A DNA stretch of 64,000 nt from JAXDBM01 sp963709485. GTDB lineage: Bacteria > Desulfobacterota > Syntrophia > Syntrophales > Fen-1087. Within the stretch, counting starts at the first letter, position 1. Every line of letters begins with the position of its first letter. The translations under genes and the position numbers were made by a program. The notes beneath the pieces were generated by a model that saw nothing but the letters and a program-made list of their open reading frames with translations, did not search any database and was not told the DNA's origin. The DNA lies in assembly GCA_963709485.1 (NCBI GenBank), contig CAVPWE010000001.1:558001-622000 (forward strand), written 5' to 3'. Positions 53,321-62,357 of the stretch are shown here, one piece after another.

Positions 53321-54397
53321 TCAGAGGGGTCCCTTTTTGGAGGCGTGCGCTTCCAGCGCATACCGGATGATGCGGTCGATCAAGTCGGCCTGCGTGATCC
53401 CGGAAGCCGCCGCCTGATGGAACAGGACCGTGGAGGGCGTCATGCCGGGCAGGCTGTTGGGCTCGAGCACCGCGATCCGCCCGCTGTCGGTGACGAACAT
53501 GTCGATGCGGGCGTAGCCTTTCAGATCGAGACCCTGAAACGTCCGGACCGCAACGTCCCGGATCTTTTCCAGGGTTTCCCCGGGCAGGCGGGCCGGAGTC
53601 TTGTTCTCGCCCTGCCCGTAGAGGAATTTGTCCTCCAGGGAGAGGATCGCCGTCGTCGGGATCGTTTCGGAGGGCGTGAGCGCCACGGGATGATGGTTGC
53701 CGATCACCCCGCAGGTGACCTCCATGCCGGTCAGAAATTCCTCGACCAGGGCGGTGTCGTCCCATGAAAAGGCCCCGTCCAGCGCCTCGGGGATGCCTTC
53801 CGCGGAGACGACCTTCCGGACCGCCGTGCTGCATCCTTCCCGAGTGGGCTTGACCACGCAGGGGTAGCCGATGTCCGACGAAATCTTCTTCAGGATCGCC
53901 TCGCGGTTTTCCGGGATCCATTGCCTCCGGAAGACCGGCAGCGTGCGGGGCACGTCGATGCCGCTGATGGAGAGGATCTTCCGGCCGGTCCATTTGTCCA
54001 TGCCCAGCGCCGAGGCCAGAACGCCCGCACCGGTGTAGGGAATTCGAAGGAGCTCCAGGAGCCCCTGCATGCAGCCGTCCTCTCCGTATTTTCCGTGCAG
54101 GCCCAGGCACACCACCTCGACCCGTGATTTGAGCTGCTCATAGGCGATGGGCGTCGCCTCTTGGGGAAGGTCCTCCTCGATGTCTTGCGTGCTGTTCCGC
54201 ATCAGCAGCTTGACCGGGATTTCCCAGAGGGCCGCCCCGCTGTCCATGAAAATGGCGACCGGATCGTATTTCCGGCGGTCGATCTTGCTGTAAATGTTTC
54301 TGCCGCTCTCCAGGGAGACCTCCTTTTCCGATGAGACTCCCCCCATGATGATGCCGACCCGAAGTTTGGCGTCGCGAGGATCCGTTGATGAAGGCAT
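53321..54397 (-). CDS. D-Ala:D-Ala ligase paralog 1, with Phe at the specificity site
   Basis: 358 residues, ATP-grasp fold. GGVSSEKEVSLESG carries the first catalytic Glu (Glu24). Two positions differ from E. coli DdlB: GCST (188-191) has Cys for Ser150, and EDKF (255-258) has Phe for Tyr216. The metal site RIDMF...LEPNSLPGMT (Glu312, Asn314) is intact. Phe at the Tyr216 position is typical of D-Ala:D-lactate ligases of Leuconostoc and Lactobacillus. Its partner paralog (55323-56378) keeps Tyr and Ser but has a changed metal site. Both end in KKGPL, so they arose by duplication. Confidence 0.85.
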   Translation of the reverse strand: MPSSTDPRDAKLRVGIIMGGVSSEKEVSLESGRNIYSKIDRRKYDPVAIFMDSGAALWEIPVKLLMRNSTQDIEEDLPQEATPIAYEQLKSRVEVVCLGLHGKYGEDGCMQGLLELLRIPYTGAGVLASALGMDKWTGRKILSISGIDVPRTLPVFRRQWIPENREAILKKISSDIGYPCVVKPTREGCSTAVRKVVSAEGIPEALDGAFSWDDTALVEEFLTGMEVTCGVIGNHHPVALTPSETIPTTAILSLEDKFLYGQGENKTPARLPGETLEKIRDVAVRTFQGLDLKGYARIDMFVTDSGRIAVLEPNSLPGMTPSTVLFHQAAASGITQADLIDRIIRYALEAHASKKGPL

Positions 54398-54414
54398 GGC
54401 TGCTGTTACCGAGA

Positions 54415-55194
54415 TTAGAAACCGATGGAAATTCCGACAAAAGGCCCGTTGCAATCCACATCCGCGTAAATGTCGTCGATATCGTCAAGTTCGAGCTTCA
54501 TGACGCGATAACCCGCATGAATGTCGAGAAAAGGAAAGGGCGTCAGGGAAATCTCCACTGAAGCGTCATAGAACTGATTGCCGGAGTAGCCGGTCCAGGC
54601 GCCCTTCGCGCGAGCCTCCAGGATATTGGCGATCAGCCCGATGTGCAGTCCCGCCCCGACCATGGGAAGAACGGCGGTGAAAGTCCGTTTCTGCTCGCCC
54701 AGTTCCGCGGAGGACATCCTCGTTTCGCCGTCGATGTACCGCACCCTTCCCAGCAGCCCGAAGGAGAAGCCTCCCAGGGCGTTTTCCAAGTTGACGAGAT
54801 CGTACCGGTACTCCGCGTCAAACATGTTTATTTTGAAGCTGGAATCGACGACGGAATTCGTTTGATAGGCCTGACCGTTGAAGGTGATGGGGCGGCTGAT
54901 GCTCGCGCTCGCCGAATAATCCAGCGGCGTGTACATGACGCTGAAATGGTGATTTCCGCCTCCGGCATAGACTTCCACGGAATAGGTCAGCTCATCGTCG
55001 AGTCCGAGATCGTCTTTCAGGTCGACATTGTCTCCCCGAATCCCGTCTTTGTCCGTGCGCATCGTCCCCTCGATGCTGGGCAGCCACAAGAAACCCCGCA
55101 CTCCGAAGTCCGCCGCCGCGGCGTTTGCGGCAATCATGACCGCAATCAGAAAACCGGCGAGCGCAGCCGGCACAACACCTGATTTTCTTCTCAT
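54415..55194 (-). CDS. Outer-membrane beta-barrel protein between the two ddl paralogs
   Basis: 259 residues from the ATG at 55194, which has AGGAGGG upstream. Signal peptide about 1-25 (ALAGFLIAVMIAANAAAADF). Strand-like alternation throughout (FGVRGFLWLPSIEGTM; FSVMYTPLDYSASASI; GGFSFGLLGRVRYIDG; LDIHAGYRVMKLELDD) ends in Phe (FVGISIGF). It lies 17 bases before ddl paralog 1 and 128 bases after paralog 2. Its place inside a cell-wall gene group suggests a link to envelope remodelling, not yet shown. Confidence 0.78.
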   Translation of the reverse strand: MRRKSGVVPAALAGFLIAVMIAANAAAADFGVRGFLWLPSIEGTMRTDKDGIRGDNVDLKDDLGLDDELTYSVEVYAGGGNHHFSVMYTPLDYSASASISRPITFNGQAYQTNSVVDSSFKINMFDAEYRYDLVNLENALGGFSFGLLGRVRYIDGETRMSSAELGEQKRTFTAVLPMVGAGLHIGLIANILEARAKGAWTGYSGNQFYDASVEISLTPFPFLDIHAGYRVMKLELDDIDDIYADVDCNGPFVGISIGF

Positions 55195-55322
55195 GAAACC
55201 CTCCTGAAAGCGACTGTATCCGCTCATCCGGGCAATTTTTAAACCCGCGGCAACATCTCAAATAATCATGTCCAGTGCAAGCAAAAATGTGCCCTTCTTC
55301 TTGCCTTTACCGGCGCTGCATG

Positions 55323-56378
55323 TCAGAGGGGGCCCTTCTTTTCACGGTGTATGGCGAGGGCATTCTGAATGAGGGTGGAAATGATCATCCCGGGCAGGAG
55401 GCCGGCGCTGGCGGCCTGCTCAAAGAAGAAGGACGAGGGGGCCATGCCGGATGAGGAGTTGGGATCGGTAATCAGGATCCGGCCGTCTTTCAGGCAGAAT
55501 CCGTCGATCCGGCCGTAAGAACGAAATCCGAGGGCATGGTAGGCCCGGAGTACCGATTGCTTGATCCGGTCCGCCGTTTCGCGGGGGATGTTTTTCGGCG
55601 GGGTGAATTTGCGGCACCGGCCGGGCATGTACTTGTCGTCATAGGTGTAGTAGGCGCTCTGCGGGTAAATTTCCGTCAGTTCCAGCACCCGGGCCTCGCC
55701 GTCCTCCTCCAGGACGATGGCGGAGAATTCGACGCCGTCGAGGTACTCCTCCGCCAGGACGGCGTTGTCCCATTTGAGGGCCGCGGCGATGCCCGCCTCA
55801 AGGCCGGCCGGGTCATCCACGCGGGTGACGCCGACGCTCGATCCCTCGCGGGTCGGTTTCGTAAAGAAGGGGAAGGGAAACCGGTCCAGGACCTCCCGTT
55901 GAACGGCTTCCCGGTTGTCCTGCCAGTCCCGGGCGTAAATGACCATGCTGCGCGGCACGTCGATTCCCTCCGACAGCAGGATTTTCTGCTGAAGATGCTT
56001 GTCCATGCCGAGGGCGGAGGCCAGGACGCCGGGGCCGGTGTAGGGGATATTCAGGAGTTCGAGCAGCCCCTGAATGCAGCCGTCGTCCCCATATTTGCCG
56101 TGCAGGGAGATGAAGGCGAAGTCGATTTCCTTTTTCAGATCCTCGTAGGCGATCCGGCGGGCCTCCGCTTCGAGGTGGTCGGAAATGTCCATGGTCGTGT
56201 TCTGGGAGACGAGCTGCCACGGAATGACCCACAGCCTCCCCTCGGCGTCCATGAAAATTGGAACGGCCTCATAGAGCTCCGGGTCGAGGTTGTCGTGAAC
56301 GTTCCGTCCGCTGTTGAGGGAGACCTCCCGTTCCGAAGACATTCCCCCCAGAATGATCCCGATGCGCAGTTTTTTCAT
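55323..56378 (-). CDS. D-Ala:D-Ala ligase paralog 2, with altered metal site
   Basis: 351 residues from the ATG at 56378. Catalytic features kept: GGMSSEREVSLNSG (Glu), REGSSVGV (Ser180) and YDDKY (Tyr250, matching Tyr216 of E. coli DdlB). Changed: the metal/phosphate loop reads ITDPNSSSGMAPS, with Asp305 for the usual Glu270 and SGMA for PGMT. Its paralog has the opposite pattern. It may be a slow or substrate-shifted D-Ala:D-Ala ligase, or work as a complex with paralog 1. It lies 270 bases after alr. Confidence 0.85.
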   Translation of the reverse strand: MKKLRIGIILGGMSSEREVSLNSGRNVHDNLDPELYEAVPIFMDAEGRLWVIPWQLVSQNTTMDISDHLEAEARRIAYEDLKKEIDFAFISLHGKYGDDGCIQGLLELLNIPYTGPGVLASALGMDKHLQQKILLSEGIDVPRSMVIYARDWQDNREAVQREVLDRFPFPFFTKPTREGSSVGVTRVDDPAGLEAGIAAALKWDNAVLAEEYLDGVEFSAIVLEEDGEARVLELTEIYPQSAYYTYDDKYMPGRCRKFTPPKNIPRETADRIKQSVLRAYHALGFRSYGRIDGFCLKDGRILITDPNSSSGMAPSSFFFEQAASAGLLPGMIISTLIQNALAIHREKKGPL

Positions 56379-56648
56379 TGTCTCTTCCCGGAGTCGGGCC
56401 GCCTCGGGCATCGCACCGGATCGCATTCACACGGCCGCATATTCGGCTGAGGCGCCCCTTCCATTTTTTTGACAGTTTGTGCCGGATTTCATACTTCACA
56501 ACGGCTTCACAGTCGAGGAAATGTCTGCCCTATATCACAGTCGGCGGGCGGTGGGAAGACCGTGAAAGGAGGGCGGGCCGGAAATGGTCCGAAGGTCCGG
56601 GCCGCGGCTGGCGGACCTTTGAATGCATGACCGGTGATGGAGCCGTGG

Positions 56649-58598
56649 CTATGCCCAGATAAATGTGACGCCGCTGGTGGGAAAGATCCACTCGTCATCG
56701 CTGATCCGGAGTTCGATGGATCGGTCCTTCACCCGGGTGATCACCGGTGAGGGGTTCCTCCCGGCGAAGAAGCTGATCTCCCGGACATTTTTAATGCGCG
56801 CGCCCTCGTAGTTGAAGCGGATGTCCAGCCCCCGCGTGGGATAGACCAGGTAAACGGAGAACAGGTTGTTACGCTTCGATTTCTTGGTCACGATCTCGAT
56901 TGCGATCTTCGCCTGGCGGTTGATTTTTTTCTTCAGGTCCTCGCCGCCGCACCAGACCTCGTAGCCCCGGTCCGTGATTTCCGCCCGGATGATGGGGACC
57001 GGATCGTCGTCGATGCAGACGCGGCTCACCCGGAAATCCTTTTCCGTGATCGCCTCGTCCCGCTGGCCGAGCAGCCAGCGGTACTCGCACCGCTTGTCGT
57101 CGAACAGGGAAGACAGTTGCTCGTTGTTCATGGCGCAGCCGATCATGAAGATGGGATGGCTGAGGGCCTTGGTGTATTCGATGCGCGTGGTGACCTTGAA
57201 ATCCTCTCCGGACGGGCGATCGGAAGCCATTTCCGCTTCCGTGAATTCCTCGATGCGGATGTCGTAGCGGAAGTTCGTCCGCAGCTCGAGCTGCCGGTCC
57301 TCCTTGCCGAACAGGGTTTCGAACATTTCATAATAGATGGCATCGCCCAGCTCCTCGCTGCGCGCCCGGGTCTGAAGGCAATGCCGAATGATATTGTCGA
57401 TGCGGGCAAGGGATTTTTCCTCGTCGGGGATGTAGACCCGCCGGAGGCGGGGGGCCACGGTGTCCGTTTTGCCCTTCTGCAGAAAGACCCGCGGCGCCCG
57501 TTTGCCCAGGGCGCAGAGGATCTCGTAGCTGATGGTCCGGGTGCGGTTCGCGATCTCGTTGGCGGTGATCGCTTCGCTTCCCTGCCGGCCGAGGATCACC
57601 ACCTCGTCCCCCACTTGGCAGTCCTGAATGTGGCTGACATTGACGGTGCACATGTCCATGGAAACCCGCCCGACGATGGCGGCCCGCTTTTCACGAATGA
57701 GCACCTCGCCCTGGTTCGACAGGAGCACGCCGTAGCCGTCCCCGTAGCCGACGGGGATCGTTGCGATCCGGGTGGGCTTGTGGGTCATGTAGGTCCGGTT
57801 GTAGCCGATACTGTAGCCTTCCGGGAATTCCTTGATGAGCACGATCCGGGTCTTGAAGCTCATGACCGGGGCGAGGCTCGCCTTTCCGGCGGTGTCGGGG
57901 GAAGGATAGATGCCGTAGGACATGATGCCCGGCCGGACCATGTCCAGGTGGAACCCGGGGTAATTGAGGATGCCCCCGCTGTTGCACATGTGCCGGATGG
58001 GGATCCGGATCCGGTGGTCCGCCAGCTTGTCGAGCAGCTCTTTGAACAGGTGCCATTGCCGGTCGTTGTACTCGATGGTCACCTCGCTGGCCGCCAGGTG
58101 GGTGAAGATTCCCTCGACGGCGATGTTCGGAAATTCGAGGATTTCCCGGATCACGTCGAAGGCCTCGTAGTGGATGGTGCCGCCGCGGCCCATCCCGGTG
58201 TCCACCTCGATGTGAATGGGGGCCTTGATCCCCGCCTTGTGGAACTGCTTCTGCAGCTCCCGGGCAAACCCGATGTCGGAGACCGACGGGGTCAGGTTGT
58301 ACTTGATGATCTGGCCGATTTCGTAATCCGGCGAGGGGCTCAGGATGACGATGGGAGCGTTGATGTCGCTGACCCGGAGTTGGACGCCCTCGTCTGCATT
58401 GGCGACGCCGAGGCAGGCCGCGCCGTTTTTCAGCGCCACATGGGCGATTTCCATCGCACCGTGGCCGTAGGCGTCGGCCTTCACCACCTGCATGATGCGG
58501 ACGGCGGGACCCACGAGCCGCTTCATCTCATTCCAGTTGTGAGTGAAATGATCGAGGTCGACTTCCACCCAGCTTCTGTACCGCTGCTCCTCTTTCAA
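56649..58598 (-). CDS. alr: Alanine racemase with a large C-terminal extension
   Basis: 649 residues; ordinary Alr has about 370-390. The PLP barrel is intact: WVEVDLDHFTHNW, PLP lysine in MQVVKADAYGHGA (Lys40), HIEVDTGMGRGG, RPGIMSYGIYPSP, and the C-terminal racemase domain with the catalytic Tyr region (AAIVGRVSMDMCTV). The extension (about 375-649) begins near VFLQKGKTDTV and is a mixed alpha/beta region with a beta-rich end (FSVYLVYPTRGLDIRFNY; SIELRISDDEWIF). I do not recognise it. A TTG at 58598 is used as start. First gene of the alr-ddl-omp-ddl group. Confidence 0.88.
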   Translation of the reverse strand: MKEEQRYRSWVEVDLDHFTHNWNEMKRLVGPAVRIMQVVKADAYGHGAMEIAHVALKNGAACLGVANADEGVQLRVSDINAPIVILSPSPDYEIGQIIKYNLTPSVSDIGFARELQKQFHKAGIKAPIHIEVDTGMGRGGTIHYEAFDVIREILEFPNIAVEGIFTHLAASEVTIEYNDRQWHLFKELLDKLADHRIRIPIRHMCNSGGILNYPGFHLDMVRPGIMSYGIYPSPDTAGKASLAPVMSFKTRIVLIKEFPEGYSIGYNRTYMTHKPTRIATIPVGYGDGYGVLLSNQGEVLIREKRAAIVGRVSMDMCTVNVSHIQDCQVGDEVVILGRQGSEAITANEIANRTRTISYEILCALGKRAPRVFLQKGKTDTVAPRLRRVYIPDEEKSLARIDNIIRHCLQTRARSEELGDAIYYEMFETLFGKEDRQLELRTNFRYDIRIEEFTEAEMASDRPSGEDFKVTTRIEYTKALSHPIFMIGCAMNNEQLSSLFDDKRCEYRWLLGQRDEAITEKDFRVSRVCIDDDPVPIIRAEITDRGYEVWCGGEDLKKKINRQAKIAIEIVTKKSKRNNLFSVYLVYPTRGLDIRFNYEGARIKNVREISFFAGRNPSPVITRVKDRSIELRISDDEWIFPTSGVTFIWA

Positions 58599-59066
58599 TG
58601 TCCCGTCCCCTGTCTCCGGGCCGCTCCCCCATCTTCGTCCCGAAGCGGCGCCGTGCGAATCATACCAGAGGCTTCGGTGTTGTCAAGGCAAAGCTCAGCA
58701 AAGCTCGGGCTTGGCTCGTGGAAACAGCAATTGGCAATTTTCCATTTTCTTGCTATTGTTTAGCGTAGGTAGAAAGTCCGTTCATCCATATTTGATTTTA
58801 TGGCGGAACATTTTCCGTCTATTACACTGGCAGGACGGACCGCTCGCTGATGCTCGCTTGGCCTTCGGCCATCCGTCCTATCGTCGCTGTCGAACATCTG
58901 CTCAAACGTCCTTTACGGCTCCGCTCGCGCTCCGCCGATCAAGGCCGTTCGAGCAGACCCCGCCCCAAGGGTCTGTAACGATCCATCGTTCGCATAAAGA
59001 GAGAAAAATCCTTGCTGCTATGACGTTATGGTGTTATAGATACATAACAACAAGGGAGGTGATATT
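58599..59066. other. Intergenic region before the toxin-antitoxin pair, with inverted repeats
   Basis: 468 bases without a gene. GGACGGA (58833-58839) pairs with TCCGTCC (58872-58878), enclosing a smaller hairpin TGGCC/GGCCA (58859-58871). CTGCTCAAACG (58898-58908) nearly mirrors CGTTCGAGCAG (58946-58956). These may be mobile-element or attachment-type remnants near the TA module; no transposase is seen. Confidence 0.5.
59025..59048. promoter_or_regulatory. Candidate operator of the toxin-antitoxin operon
   Basis: GTTATG (59025-59030) and CATAAC (59043-59048) form an inverted repeat 18 bases before the antitoxin start, the usual place for autorepression by a ribbon-helix-helix antitoxin. The ribosome site AAGGGAGGTGAT follows. 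Confidence 0.5.
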
Positions 59067-59300
59067 ATGAGATCAGCAGCAACACGCGCCACCGTATACC
59101 TGGACCCGGAATTACATAAAGCTCTTCGCTTAAAGGCAGTTGAAACATCACAGTCTCTATCGAAATTAGTGAATGATGCCATCAAAGAATCTCTGGCGGA
59201 AGACGCTGAAGACATTGCAGCTTTTGAGGAAAGAGTTAAAGAGCCCTTAATCAGTTACGAAACAATGATCAAGAGGCTGAAAAATGATGGCAAAATATGA
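59067..59300 (+). CDS. Ribbon-helix-helix antitoxin (RelB/CopG-like)
   Basis: 77 residues. The N-terminus (RATVYLDPELHKALRLKAVE, TSQSLSKLVNDAIKESL) is a ribbon-helix-helix DNA-binding fold. The acidic C-terminal part (DAEDIAAFEERVKEP) would wrap the toxin. It overlaps the toxin start by 17 bases, the standard coupled layout. Confidence 0.87.
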   Translation: MRSAATRATVYLDPELHKALRLKAVETSQSLSKLVNDAIKESLAEDAEDIAAFEERVKEPLISYETMIKRLKNDGKI

Positions 59301-59544
59301 AATCTATTTCAAAGAATCCGTTGAAAAAGACTTCCGTGCGATACCCAAAAAAGATTTAAGGAAGATTATCCATCGCATTGAGGCGCTTTCTAAAGATCCG
59401 AGACCGCCAGGCCATGAAAAACTAACAGGGCAAGAGAGATATCGTGTACGACAAGGGCGGTACAGGATTATCTATTCCGTTCAAGATCAAGAGCTTACAA
59501 TTTGGATCGTGAAGGTGGGGCATCGAAGAGATGTTTATCGCTGA
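59284..59544 (+). CDS. RelE/ParE-family toxin
   Basis: 86 residues (85 if the second ATG at 59287 is used). MAKYEIYFKESVEKDFRAIP, then EKLTGQERYRVRQGRYRIIY and WIVKVGHRRDVYR match the RelE-type mRNA interferase fold, with the usual Arg/Tyr-rich C-terminal strand. The basic residues for mRNA cleavage are present, so it is probably active and held in check by the antitoxin. Confidence 0.9.
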   Translation: MMAKYEIYFKESVEKDFRAIPKKDLRKIIHRIEALSKDPRPPGHEKLTGQERYRVRQGRYRIIYSVQDQELTIWIVKVGHRRDVYR

Positions 59545-59658
59545 AGCGAATATGTCAATCCTCGCGACCGTAAACTTTTTCTGTTTCCGCCGACATCTCG
59601 CAGCTCGGTGCGGGGCAATTCATTGATGAGGACGTGAAAATATTTCACAGAGGCTGCC

Positions 59659-62137
59659 ATGAGACAACCTGAAAGCTCACTTCTGTCGAGTCTCCGCTTC
59701 AAGATCGCCTTCCCTTTTACCGTTTTGGTGGTGATCACCTTGATGGTGCTCGGGGTCGTCTCAGTAGATCGGGGCATTAACATACTGACGAAAAGGGCCC
59801 AGGAATCACAGTCCTTGCTGGCTTATGTTGTCGCCGATAATCTGGAGACCCTGCTAAAAGACAAGGTGACCCTGTTGGAAGGCATTGCCCGACTTCGCGC
59901 CTTCCAACGGATGGATGCAGCTCAGATAGATCGCGAAATCAATAACATCCGAATGATGGAAAAAAACATCACCTCTTTCATCGTCCTGGATGGGGTGGGG
60001 AAGGTCGTCTCCTTCGTGGACCACCCGGAACATGTGGGCAAAAGCCTGGCCATGCGGCCTTACTTTCAGGCGGCCCGCAATGAAGGCCGACCCTTCATCT
60101 CCGATAGCGTTTTGACTCTGGACAAGACCATCACGGTGGCGGTCTCAACGCCCATCTTCGACCATGCACGGAACATCCTGGGGGTCCTGGCCGCCACCTT
60201 TGATGTTCACCACCAGAACTTCAACCGGGTGATTCAGAATACCAGAATCGGCTCCCGTGGCCATGCCTTTCTGGTGGATCGCCGAGGCATCGTGATCTCT
60301 CATCCGGACACGAGGCGTTCCCTGGACCAGCAGGATTTCAGCAAATACTTGCCGGTTCGTGAGGTCATGAGCGGTAAGAGTGGGGTGGCCACCCATGATT
60401 TCGAGGGCATCGAGATGCTTGCCGCCTTCATGACCTGTCGGTCAGAGCGGCTGGGGAGTGGTGGTACAACAACCAATGACCGACGCCAGCGTCCCCGCTG
60501 TCCGCCTGAGAAATATCATTGCAGCGGCGGTGATCTTCAGCGCGATCGCCGCTGTCCTCATCGGGATCTTTATCAGCTACCGCATCACCGCCCCTTTGTC
60601 CAAGATTGAGAAGTTTGCCCGTACCATCGGCTCCGGCAATCTTGAAGAACCGGTGCCCGCCATAAAGGGTGGCGAAATAGGCACCCTGGCCCAAACGCTT
60701 GAAGCCATGCGTCTGAGCCTGAAGGAATCTACGGCACTAAGGATGCAATCCTATGAATCCTTGCTGGCGAGCGAAGAGCGTTTCCGCAGAATCATCGACA
60801 CGGCGGAGGAAGGGATCTGGATCGTGGACCGTGAGTGGAAAACCACGTATGTCAACTCGCGCCTGGAGCGGATGCTTGGGTACAAGGCCGCCGAAATGCT
60901 GGGACGGCACGTTGGTGAGTTCATGGACGACGAAGGACGGCGGGATGCACAGGAGAAGATGGTGAGGCGGGAAAGGCTGCTGAGAGATACGCATGAGTTA
61001 AGGTTAATCCGAAAGGATGGCACCGAATTGTGGGCCATCGTGTCGTCAAACCCTGTTGAGAGTGCGACCGGGCAGATTGACGGCGCCCTGTCGATGCTGA
61101 CCGACATCACCGACCGCAGAGAGGCACAGGAGGCGCTCCGCCGTCAGGAGGAGTATTACCGGAGCCTCTTTGAAAACGCCATGGACATCATCACCCTGAT
61201 CGCGCCCGACGGGACCATCCTCTTTGAAAGTCCGTCCGTGGAGAGGATTGTGGGATTTAAACCGGAGGAACTGGTGGGGCTGAACGGATTCAACCTGATC
61301 CATCCCGAGGACGTTGAACCCACGCGAGAGATTTTTGAACGCCTCATCCGGAATCCCGGTAAAACCGAACATGGCGAATTCCGGTTTCGGCACAAGAACG
61401 GCTCATGGCGCATGCTCGATGCCGTGGGGAGCAACCTCCTCCATGTGCCTGCCATCGGGGCCATCGTCCTCAACGAACGGGACGTGACCGAGCGGCATAG
61501 GGCGGAGGAGCGACTGAGGATTTCATTGCGGGAGAAAGAAATCCTGTTCAGGGAAATTCACCACAGGGTCAAGAACAACCTGCAGGTCATTTCGAGCCTG
61601 CTGGATTTACAGGCCGGGGCTTCCGAAAACCCGGAAATTATCAAGGTTTTGAGGATCAGCGGTCAGCGGGTGAAAACCATGGCCATGATCCATCAGAAGC
61701 TTTACGACCGGGGAGATCCGGCCCGTATCATGGTAAACGACTACGTCGAAGACCTGGTTCATGCCATCGTCGAGGCGAATCGTCCGGACGGCTCCGTGGC
61801 TGTGCAATGCGATGTTCCCGCGATTTCTCTGAGCATCAATGAGGCCGTTCCCTGCGGCCTCATCCTCAACGAACTGCTTTCGAACTGTCTGGAGCATGCC
61901 TTCGCAAAGGGTCAGAAAGGAAATATAAAAATAACCATCCGCCCGTCGCGGGAGCGCACGCTGTCTCTGCTTGTTGAAGACGACGGCGTGGGTTTACCCG
62001 AGGGTGTTGACATCGATAAACCGGCGTCCCTCGGGCTTACCATCGTGCGGACGCTGGTAGCGCAGCTCGGCGGGATGATGGAGATCCAGCGCGGAGCCGG
62101 CACCAGGTTCCATATCGTCTTTTCACACAAATCCTGA
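59659..62137 (+). pseudogene. Membrane sensor histidine kinase (dCACHE-HAMP-PAS-PAS-HWE type), one frameshift
   Basis: The first frame has a transmembrane helix (FPFTVLVVITLMVLGVV) and a dCACHE sensor domain (about 35-250; PYFQAARNEGRPFISDSVL, VSTPIFDHARNILGVLA). It runs to about 60436, where one extra T breaks it; without that base it continues MTVGQSGWGVVVQQPMTDA. The rest has a second transmembrane helix, a HAMP domain, two PAS domains, the HisKA_2 H-box (REIHHRVKNNLQVISSLLDL) and an HATPase domain. The repaired protein is 825 residues. It lies next to a REC-PAS-kinase protein; both are orphan kinases with no regulator gene nearby. Confidence 0.87.
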
Positions 62138-62357
62138 ATGAACGGGATTTCATACGAGGGGGAAACCTCGGGTGACGGTGGCGGTCGAGCCGCCTTGATT
62201 GCGCGTCGAAGCGGCTGCGCCCCGCGCGTCGATATCCGTCATCAGGCTTATCCCTTGGCCTGACGCGGGCCTTTACAAACGGTTAGAAATGACATATTGG
62301 AGATCGTCAATCGCTGTCGTTCACATCTACTTTTTTTGATTTCTGGAGTGTCGCGCA

